A DNA stretch of 12,122 bases from an uncultured Muribaculaceae bacterium (GTDB taxonomy: Bacteria; Bacteroidota; Bacteroidia; Bacteroidales; Muribaculaceae): assembly GCA_910584735.1 (NCBI GenBank), contig CAJUBM010000089.1:1-12122 (forward strand). Direction: 5' to 3'. Within the stretch, counting starts at the first letter, position 1. Every line of letters begins with the position of its first letter. A program made the position numbers and the translations under genes. Positions 7,068-12,122 of this stretch are shown piece after piece. Below the pieces are notes generated by a model. That model did no database searches. It was not told the DNA's origin and was given only the letters and a program-made list of their open reading frames with translations.

Positions 7068-8167
7068 AATTTCTTGTAATGTCCTACCACCTCTTCAACC
7101 CAGCGGTCGAGAGACAGCTTTCGGCGGTTGACAGCATCGGTTACAAGGGCATCCTCATGCAATTTGGCGGGGTCGGACAGCAAAACTTTCTCCATAACCC
7201 GGGCAAGATCGTTGGAATTTCCTTTTTCAAATGTGAATACCGATGGGTTACCGATATTCCATTGTGTCCCTTCAATATCGCTCTGTATCACAGGAAGTCC
7301 TGAAAGCGTGGCCTCGGCCACGGCGTAAGAGAAAGTCTCGCAATCGCTCGCCGAAATGAAGCAGTCAGCTGCATTATATAGTTTTGCTACATCCTTTGTT
7401 TGTGAGACAGGTAAAAGCCAAGGTCTGTTTATCCCCCCCCATTTTGCAATAACACTCTGAGTATCAGAGCCTAATGTGACTTTAAGGTTGAATTTGTATT
7501 TTTTGGAGAGCTTCTCGGCAGCTTCAAGCACGAGGTCGATACGCTTCTGAACGTTTCGTCCTCCGAATGTAAGAAAAGTGAATAAGCGTCCTGTCTCCAG
7601 GCGGTCCACAGCAGCGAATCGCGAAGTTTCGATACCGTTAGGGATATAGCTTTCCACAATCTTACGGCCGAGGCGAAAAGGAGCGACAAAGGCGGGTTCG
7701 TGATGGCATACCCCGATAATTGACAGACGGCTGCCTACCGTGATAGCAGGCCGGCCGTAATGACGGAAAAAGGTATATGCCTGGTACGCCTTCTTCAGGG
7801 GATTGGGATGGAACTGAAGCCAGTCGTGCATATGCCACACCGTCTTGGCCCGTTTTGAGGCACGTAACATTGCCACATCGAAACCTTCAAAATGGGTGTG
7901 GATGATGTCTGGATCAAAATCTCCTACAATTTCGCGGCAACGCCTGTGCAACGTATTATCAAACTTGGCAAGATAAACCTTCCGATCTTTACGGAAAGAT
8001 TCAAACCAGTCGGTTTCTTCTGCCTCTACGGGAAAAGTCCACGCAATCTTGCAGCCGAACCGCTGCGAGAGAGTTTGTTCCAATGCCGACAAGGAACCTA
8101 TGAAATTACCCGGATATGGCGCAGAATACTGCGCGGCAAAAAGTATCTTCCGATTATCAAGTTCCAT
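7064..8167 (-). CDS. Glycosyltransferase, GT4-like (GT-B fold)
   Basis: A 367-residue retaining-type glycosyltransferase. The N-terminal half carries DPDIIHTHFEGFD (85-97), VWHMHDWLQFHP (110-121) and SYIPNGIET (173-181). The C-terminal Rossmann half carries FLTFGGRNVQKRID (198-211), VTLGSD (230-235) and SASDCETFSYAVAEA (272-286), which contains the E-x7-E nucleotide-sugar motif (Glu277 and Glu285). The start is the only one preceded by a gap in this operon: 34 nt (8168-8201) separate it from the GT32 stop. I see no convincing promoter or terminator in that gap. An eight-G tract encodes part of Trp243-Gly244-Gly245; with seven Gs the frame reads TGG GGG GGA TAA and would remove the E-x7-E motif. 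The stop overlaps the next gene as ATGA. Confidence 0.92.
   Translation of the reverse strand: MELDNRKILFAAQYSAPYPGNFIGSLSALEQTLSQRFGCKIAWTFPVEAEETDWFESFRKDRKVYLAKFDNTLHRRCREIVGDFDPDIIHTHFEGFDVAMLRASKRAKTVWHMHDWLQFHPNPLKKAYQAYTFFRHYGRPAITVGSRLSIIGVCHHEPAFVAPFRLGRKIVESYIPNGIETSRFAAVDRLETGRLFTFLTFGGRNVQKRIDLVLEAAEKLSKKYKFNLKVTLGSDTQSVIAKWGGINRPWLLPVSQTKDVAKLYNAADCFISASDCETFSYAVAEATLSGLPVIQSDIEGTQWNIGNPSVFTFEKGNSNDLARVMEKVLLSDPAKLHEDALVTDAVNRRKLSLDRWVEEVVGHYKKL
7433..7440 (-). repeat. G8 homopolymer inside the GT4-like glycosyltransferase gene
   Basis: A second run of eight G in the coding strand, within the codons for Trp243, Gly244 and Gly245. Loss of one G yields TGG GGG GGA TAA, an immediate stop before the catalytic E-x7-E motif. 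Gain of one G gives a stop after about 20 codons. The current eight-G state is in frame (ON). Confidence 0.9.
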
Positions 8168-8201
8168 TACAAAGAATATTAAACAGATACTTAACAGGAG
8201 T

Positions 8202-8984
8202 TTATCGGCGAAGAATCCTATGTTTAACGGCCTGGGCGGCAGATATGATAAAATCCGAACCCCGGCGCCCGATCAGGCGGCGGCTGGTGAGTATGCACCA
8301 CGTGATGATATTGGTGCGGCGGTCAACCCACGAACCGTCATAATGATGGATTGAGCGGGTATTCGGAGTTATTGTAAGCTCTTTAGTATCAACATCCTTG
8401 GGCGCGAAATAATCACGCGGGTAGATATATACCCCGGCTACCTCCTGAATTTCGGGAGTGTTCCGAAGCCCATGGCTGACAAGGATGTCGGTGGTGATAG
8501 TCACCACGTTCTCCCTGGTGTCCGGCTTTCCGTCATCTCCTAAGAAGGAAATTGACTCATAATAATCCAATATCTCGCGATACAGGCCGAGGCCGGGGGC
8601 CACCCCCAGGCCGAGGCCGGGGTTCGCGCCTAACTCGGACGCCAAGGCGTCCGAGTTAGGCGCGGCATCATGCTCGCAGCCCATAAAGGCACCCTTGGCG
8701 ATAATATCATCAATAGGCCGTATAAGCTCTACATCCGTGTCAAAATATAGGCCACCATAGTTATAGAGAATCCAAAACCTGACGTAATCACTGGTAAAGG
8801 CATATTTCTTAGACTCGTAGGCCTGCCGGGCGTAACGACACCGCGCTATGTCGAAATTATCCTCGTTCCATTCCTTAATCTCGTAACCGGGACAAAACTT
8901 CCGCCACGACTCTATGCACTTCAGCGCGGTCTGCGGCAACGGATTGCGTCCGAACCAACAATAATGTATTACCTTAGGAATCAT
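8202..8984 (-). CDS. Glycosyltransferase family 32 (Och1-like, DXD)
   Basis: A 260-residue GT-A enzyme of the GT32/Gly_transf_sug type, cytoplasmic or membrane-associated. Motifs in order are MIPKVIHYCWFG (1-12), CIESWRKFCPGYEIKEWNED (23-42), YAFTSDYVRF (61-70), LYNYGGLYFDTDVE (73-86) with the DXD at 82-84, and NPGLGLG (121-127). A late SIHHYDGSWVD (211-221) is typical of the C-terminal end of the family. The length is normal. Residues 107-120 are encoded by a perfect 40-nt palindrome, and PGLGL occurs twice (122-126 and 130-134) from identical 16-nt DNA; this block is far more GC-rich than the rest of the window. I recall a GLGLG/APGLGLY-like core in Bacteroidales relatives, so the protein is probably functional. 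The donor sugar is unknown. Confidence 0.92.
   Translation of the reverse strand: MIPKVIHYCWFGRNPLPQTALKCIESWRKFCPGYEIKEWNEDNFDIARCRYARQAYESKKYAFTSDYVRFWILYNYGGLYFDTDVELIRPIDDIIAKGAFMGCEHDAAPNSDALASELGANPGLGLGVAPGLGLYREILDYYESISFLGDDGKPDTRENVVTITTDILVSHGLRNTPEIQEVAGVYIYPRDYFAPKDVDTKELTITPNTRSIHHYDGSWVDRRTNIITWCILTSRRLIGRRGSDFIISAAQAVKHRILRR
8583..8622. repeat. Two 16-nt direct repeats, 24 nt apart, in the GT32 gene
   Basis: CAGGCCGAGGCCGGGG occurs at 8583-8598 and again at 8607-8622, a 24-nt (8-codon) offset that keeps the frame. On the coding strand each copy encodes PGLGL (residues 122-126 and 130-134). The block lies directly beside the palindrome. By hand count 8581-8640 is 46/60 G+C (77%). 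Confidence 0.9.
8625..8664. repeat. Perfect 40-nt palindrome (19-bp arms, 2-nt spacer) in the GT32 gene
   Basis: The left arm (8625-8643, beginning CGCGCCTAACTCGG) and the right arm (8646-8664, ending CCGAGTTAGGCGCG) are perfect reverse complements, separated only by AA. The palindrome encodes the end of codon 107 through codon 120 (APNSDALASELGA region) without breaking the frame. It could fold as a strong hairpin in mRNA or a cruciform in DNA. No U-run follows on the coding strand, so it is not a standard terminator. Confidence 0.95.
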
Positions 8985-9608
8985 TCAGATATGATATTTA
9001 AGAGATTCAGGATGAAAACTCCCTACAAATTGCGCCGACCCTTCAGATGAAATAACACGGGCCGGTGTACCAATAGCAACGCTCTTAGGCGGCAGACTTT
9101 TCGTGACAACCGAGCTAACTCCGACAATCGAATCATTACCCACAAATACATCTCCGATAACTTTCACCCCATTCCCAAGCGATACCCTATCGCCTATAGA
9201 GGGGTAGACAAATCTATCGGTACTTTTATCAAAATCCAGCCCCATCAACACATCCACCGACAGATTACAGTTCGCCCCAATTGTCGAATTCGGGTTCACT
9301 ATTATAGTCCCGTAATGGCCGATGGCCAAGCCCGGCCCTACCGCAGCCTGGTAGGGAATTTGGAAACCGTATTTAACCGAATAATGTCGCAACGCGATTC
9401 TTGAAATCAGCCATAACAGTTTGATTACCCCCCCCTTACATGCGAGATACTTGGTAGTCCTCATAAAGAACGTATATCTGAATCCGGCGATATACCATCC
9501 CCTCAGGAACGCCCTGAACGAAGTAGAAGTCATATATCTGAAGAGGTCGCAGGCTATATACGTCTTCAACTCCCGGAACGTCGTAATATCAAAAGTATTC
9601 ATACTCAT
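8985..9608 (-). CDS. CysE-like hexapeptide (left-handed beta-helix) O-acyltransferase
   Basis: A 207-residue protein with a helical N-terminal region (1-80) and a C-terminal hexapeptide-repeat domain. Repeat-type segments include AVGPGLAIGHYGTIIVNPN (89-107), STIGANCNLS, PSIGDRVSLGNGVKVIGDVFVGNDSIVGVSSVV and the terminal SVAIGTPARVI (176-186), which resembles serine acetyltransferases. His98 in IGHYGTIIV is the likely catalytic His. In this locus the target is more likely a sugar hydroxyl, using acetyl-CoA, than serine; this is inference. The ATG at 9608 gives an ATGA overlap with the GT2 stop. Met codons at 9617 and 9602 are alternatives. Its stop directly abuts the GT32 ATG (TGA|ATG). A run of eight G encodes Lys58-Gly59-Gly60-Val61; losing one G gives an immediate TAA, so the gene may be switchable. 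Confidence 0.88.
   Translation of the reverse strand: MSMNTFDITTFRELKTYIACDLFRYMTSTSFRAFLRGWYIAGFRYTFFMRTTKYLACKGGVIKLLWLISRIALRHYSVKYGFQIPYQAAVGPGLAIGHYGTIIVNPNSTIGANCNLSVDVLMGLDFDKSTDRFVYPSIGDRVSLGNGVKVIGDVFVGNDSIVGVSSVVTKSLPPKSVAIGTPARVISSEGSAQFVGSFHPESLKYHI
9428..9435 (-). repeat. G8 homopolymer inside the hexapeptide acyltransferase gene
   Basis: Eight consecutive C on the plus strand read as eight G in the coding strand, covering codons for Lys58, Gly59, Gly60 and Val61. With seven Gs the frame reads AAG GGG GGG TAA and stops at once. With nine Gs it runs about 18 more codons to a TAA. Mononucleotide G tracts of this length are known slippage sites in other bacteria. Activity here is inference. 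Confidence 0.9.
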
Positions 9609-10582
9609 CGTGAGCATCTGATTCTAAGTGCCGAATCAATCATAAACGGAGAGCATGTGCGTAACGCCTGATTGAAGAGGCGGTTAAGGCCTATCTTTGG
9701 AAGAGAAGCCAATGATTTTCTGTATAACGGGATTCCGACAATCTGAGCGATTTCCAGCCGTCGTTGGCGGGAAGTAAGAGATGAATCGCGATGGAAGAGG
9801 TTGAGAAGTCCCCACACATAGTGGTGCATCAATATCGCAAGCGTTTCAATTGCAAATTCATGAAAGATACCGCTAACAGCATTGGAAAGACGCCTCAATG
9901 TGTAGGCAGTGTTGGCATGGAAACGCGTTGTTCCGGAAACACGGTGTTTCACATAATGATAAGTCGCGGCATCCGTCAACTTTACTGACTTTAGCTTCGC
10001 AAAATATTCAAGATTGAAAATAAGATCTTCGGCGTATGAAGTCATTTCGTCAAAACGAAGATATTCTGATCCCTTCAACAGGTTTGCCCGATAAATCTTA
10101 TCGCATGGCGAAGATAGCCTGTAGGCATCAAATATCCTATGGAAACTATCAGCACAAATTGGTTTCGGCTCGGCGAACACTTCAGGATGGCGGATTTCCG
10201 ACTCCCCGTCCGGGAAGTCTATGGACATCAATACCATTGAACCGTCCGCCTCGTCCAATCCCCTGACAAGCGTCTCGATATGACATGGTTCAATCCAATC
10301 ATCCCCATCAACGAATACGATATACTCTCCCCGTGCCGCCTCTATTCCGATGTTGCGAGCCCGGCTTACCCCCCTATGGGGAGCCTTGATTAACGGCATA
10401 AGACGGGAATCGGAAATATCGGCAAGGGCTTCTGCCGGGTCATCGTCAGACCCATCATCAACGATAATTATCTCCAGATTTCCGTAAGTCTGTTCTAATA
10501 CGCTCCTGACACACTTCGCCAGATAACGTTGGTTATTATAACATGGTATCACCACGCTCACCATTCCGTTAATATAACTCAT
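9605..10582 (-). CDS. Glycosyltransferase family 2 (GT-A fold)
   Basis: A 325-residue inverting GT2 enzyme that is expected to add a sugar from a nucleotide donor to the lipid-linked repeat unit on the cytoplasmic face. The N-terminal domain shows VSVVIPCYNN (8-17), IIIVDDGSDDD (38-48), RGVSRARNIGI (70-80) and the metal-binding VDGDDW (91-96). A later SYAEDLIFNLEY (182-193) carries the acidic ED expected for the catalytic base region. The C-terminal third has no recognisable domain and no strong membrane segment. The start at 10582 makes an ATGA with the pyruvyl transferase stop. A second Met (residue 7) just before the first beta strand is an alternative start. The donor and linkage cannot be predicted. 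Confidence 0.92.
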   Translation of the reverse strand: MSYINGMVSVVIPCYNNQRYLAKCVRSVLEQTYGNLEIIIVDDGSDDDPAEALADISDSRLMPLIKAPHRGVSRARNIGIEAARGEYIVFVDGDDWIEPCHIETLVRGLDEADGSMVLMSIDFPDGESEIRHPEVFAEPKPICADSFHRIFDAYRLSSPCDKIYRANLLKGSEYLRFDEMTSYAEDLIFNLEYFAKLKSVKLTDAATYHYVKHRVSGTTRFHANTAYTLRRLSNAVSGIFHEFAIETLAILMHHYVWGLLNLFHRDSSLTSRQRRLEIAQIVGIPLYRKSLASLPKIGLNRLFNQALRTCSPFMIDSALRIRCSR

Positions 10583-11631
10583 TTCAAAGACGAATGAAGG
10601 AAGTTCAATGATTTCTCAACCCACTGTTCCTTTAACCTGTTGACCTTATCCCAGTCAATCGGAGGGAGAGCAATAGCATCCTCGCCTGAAGCAACGAGCC
10701 TGCCTGACAAGCCAAATATATCAAGCAGGGATGTAATGCGGTTGTTACCTCTCTGCGGGTTCTCAAGTACCACAAAATCACGGTTGAATAAAATAGAGAA
10801 CGCCGCCCCGTGGAAACTGTCACATACCACTAACCGAGAATCGCGAATAGAGCCAAGCCACTCCTCTACGGATAACTTTGGATATACCATATTCCCATCA
10901 GAATCGTTTGCGGCTGCTTTCTCTCCAAGCCCCATTTCCTTACAAATATGTACAACTGCCTGGCGTTTTATCGTGCTTGAGTCAAGGATATAAGTAAATA
11001 TATAACCTTGTGAATCTGATAAGGGAGTGGTTATTTCAGAATAATCTCCGGGGGAAAGAAGCATCGTCGGATCTAAGACATGGATGGCTTTCATACCCAA
11101 ATGCTTATCACATAGCCTCACGGCATCAGCCTCTCTAACCGATACGGCTGAAAAATCAGATATTAGTTTCCCACATCGTGCGGTCTGCACATCTGAGAAC
11201 TCCCAACTGTCCACGCCGAAAGATGCAGCATAAGCAACCTTTCGCTGACACTTGGCAAAGCCTAAGAAATTGGCATCCATCAGATGAACCATCCCGGGGC
11301 GCCAAACCTGATCGCTTCCTACAATATATACATCCGGGCGATATTTACGGTCCAGGCTGCGGAATCCTCTGATTGTTCTGACCTTTTCGGTAGCATTTAT
11401 CCGCCTCCGAAATAGGTCGAACGGGGTCTCTTCCCTGATATCTGCCTTACGGAACAATGATTTCACCGCATGCCCCGCCCGTAGATACCACGGCGCCGCC
11501 CAGTCAACCTGGTCAAAGGTAACAACCTCCGCACCGGGGAACTCCCGGTACAGCACCCGTTGCAAAGCCCAGTTCTGTAACAATCCGCCGTAATTCTCCA
11601 TCAGCGGCTGTGTCACAATCGCAATCCTCAT
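10579..11631 (-). CDS. Polysaccharide pyruvyl transferase family protein
   Basis: A predicted cytoplasmic enzyme of 350 residues. The family (PF04230; WcaK/CsaB type) transfers pyruvate from phosphoenolpyruvate to a sugar to form a ketal, although some members lack demonstrated activity. Visible motifs are YGGLLQNWALQ (residues 14-24) in the N-terminal Rossmann-like half, VGSDQVWRP (104-112), VAYAASFG (132-139), LDPTMLL (186-192) and CDSFHGAAFSI (270-280). The last is the conserved SxHG-type block of the C-terminal half. I chose the ATG at 11631, which gives MRIAIVTQPL and an ATGA overlap with the upstream stop. An in-frame ATG 45 nt earlier (11676) would add a non-homologous-looking 15-residue leader inside the preceding gene. 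Neighbouring the FrhB-like gene supports the assignment. The acceptor sugar cannot be read from sequence. Confidence 0.9.
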   Translation of the reverse strand: MRIAIVTQPLMENYGGLLQNWALQRVLYREFPGAEVVTFDQVDWAAPWYLRAGHAVKSLFRKADIREETPFDLFRRRINATEKVRTIRGFRSLDRKYRPDVYIVGSDQVWRPGMVHLMDANFLGFAKCQRKVAYAASFGVDSWEFSDVQTARCGKLISDFSAVSVREADAVRLCDKHLGMKAIHVLDPTMLLSPGDYSEITTPLSDSQGYIFTYILDSSTIKRQAVVHICKEMGLGEKAAANDSDGNMVYPKLSVEEWLGSIRDSRLVVCDSFHGAAFSILFNRDFVVLENPQRGNNRITSLLDIFGLSGRLVASGEDAIALPPIDWDKVNRLKEQWVEKSLNFLHSSLK

Positions 11632-12122
11632 TTTTTCAATCGGGAGATTATACGATTTAAGATCGATGGTTTCCAAACCAAAGTCCTTCCAATGCTCCGT
11701 ATACCATATTTTGGAAAATCTTTTTCAAAAATATCAGCTTGACGGGGACGAGTTACCGATTCAATCAACGGTGGATTTGATGCTATTGCAGTTTTGTAAT
11801 CAGAGACAAATGATTCCAACGGCAGATTGGCAATAAGCTCTTTCCCTTTAATAGTATTAATCAACACCAATGAAACTCCGTCTCTATCAAATTCCTCCGG
11901 AGCATAAGTTTCAATACCCCAAAAATCACCCAAGGTAATATCGCTTTTAGATCGTCCTTGAGTAAATGCGCATTTATAGCATGATGGCCTTAAATAGAAG
12001 TTTCTCAAAAAGCCCTGCATGTATGGATTCTCACAATAAGGCTGATAAAATTCCTTATTACCATTCTTCAATAGTTCGTTAAAAATTTGATTATAGGCTA
12101 AGCTGCATCTGTCGCCAAGCCA
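11628..12122 (-). CDS. FrhB/FdhB-like (coenzyme F420 hydrogenase beta subunit-like) protein, 3' part only
   Basis: This is the C-terminal part (about 164 residues) of a protein cut by the right window edge. The frame is open to the last base, and the edge residues read WLGDRCSLAYNQ. A TTG at 12071 could be taken as a start, but it lies inside this open frame and is rejected. The diagnostic block is RPSCYKCAF followed by SDITLGDFWGIE, the Cys-containing signature of the FrhB/FdhB C-terminal domain. Full-length relatives usually carry an N-terminal ferredoxin-like 4Fe-4S region, which would lie outside the window. In polysaccharide loci these proteins commonly sit next to, or are fused with, polysaccharide pyruvyl transferases, as here. 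Their exact role there is not settled; a redox step or a cofactor-dependent modification is inference. The stop overlaps the next start in an ATGA. Confidence 0.85.
   Translation of the reverse strand, partial: WLGDRCSLAYNQIFNELLKNGNKEFYQPYCENPYMQGFLRNFYLRPSCYKCAFTQGRSKSDITLGDFWGIETYAPEEFDRDGVSLVLINTIKGKELIANLPLESFVSDYKTAIASNPPLIESVTRPRQADIFEKDFPKYGIRSIGRTLVWKPSILNRIISRLKK

Noticed and set aside
8168..8201. Promoter in the only intergenic gap
   Set aside because: The coding strand has an AT-rich stretch with CTTTG, but the spacing does not fit the Bacteroidetes TAnnTTTG box and it lies right at the ATG.
8625..8664. Palindrome as an intrinsic terminator
   Set aside because: It is inside a coding frame and is followed on the coding strand by AACCCCGGCC rather than a U-run.
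8985..9608. Housekeeping serine acetyltransferase (CysE)
   Set aside because: The fold is similar, but the setting is a polysaccharide operon and the helical N-terminal half does not look like a typical CysE. A sugar acyltransferase is more likely.
10369..10374. Six-G run in the GT2 gene as a third slippage site
   Set aside because: Six bases is within chance expectation and below the length usually linked to slippage.
11632..11676. Longer start for the pyruvyl transferase
   Set aside because: It would add 15 residues with no family similarity inside the upstream gene. The ATG at 11631 starts at the family's first beta strand and gives ATGA.
11628..12071. TTG at 12071 as a true start of the FrhB-like gene
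   Set aside because: The frame continues open to the window edge and the domain needs far more N-terminal sequence.

Overview
The window is an interior stretch of a bacterial surface-polysaccharide (capsule, O-antigen or exopolysaccharide) biosynthesis locus. All twelve genes lie on the minus strand, so transcription runs from high to low coordinates. The gene mix is typical of Bacteroidota, most plausibly a gut Bacteroidales. It includes an FrhB-like protein beside a polysaccharide pyruvyl transferase, a GT32 with a GLGLG-type core, an EpsG-like polymerase, and acyltransferase-3 membrane proteins. Shine-Dalgarno sequences are weak or absent. The genus cannot be fixed from the sequence alone.

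Layout in transcription order: (1) 12122-11628, 3' part of an FrhB/FdhB-like (coenzyme F420 hydrogenase beta-like) protein, cut by the window edge; (2) 11631-10579, polysaccharide pyruvyl transferase; (3) 10582-9605, GT2 glycosyltransferase; (4) 9608-8985, CysE-like left-handed beta-helix O-acyltransferase; (5) 8984-8202, GT32 glycosyltransferase; (6) 8167-7064, GT4-like glycosyltransferase; (7) 7067-5904, GT4 glycosyltransferase; (8) 5907-4831, EpsG/Wzy-like polymerase; (9) 4831-3677, acyltransferase-3 membrane O-acyltransferase; (10) 3680-2814, GT2 glycosyltransferase; (11) 2814-1855, GT8 glycosyltransferase; (12) 1858-776, GT4 glycosyltransferase; (13) 783-28, a second acyltransferase-3 protein that looks C-terminally short. 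Counting the partial gene, that is thirteen coding regions: twelve complete reading frames and one partial.

The genes are packed almost without gaps. Ten of twelve junctions overlap by 1-8 nt (ATGA, TTGA or TAATG), one is directly abutting, and only one has a gap (34 nt). This implies one polycistronic unit with translational coupling. Together the genes could build and decorate a repeat unit: seven glycosyltransferases add sugars, the polymerase joins units, and the pyruvyl and acyl transferases add substituents. The initiating sugar-phosphate transferase, the Wzx flippase, the nucleotide-sugar genes and the regulatory leader are not in the window and presumably lie outside it.

The most unusual signals are below the gene level. 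Two uninterrupted eight-G tracts sit in the coding strand of two genes (acyltransferase 4 and glycosyltransferase 6). In each, losing one G creates an immediate TAA, so these are candidate phase-variation switches. A perfect 40-nt palindrome and a GC-rich direct repeat lie inside the GT32 gene. A possible homopolymer frameshift ends the last acyltransferase. There is no stretch over 300 bases without a gene, and I see no RNA gene, insertion sequence or CRISPR array.
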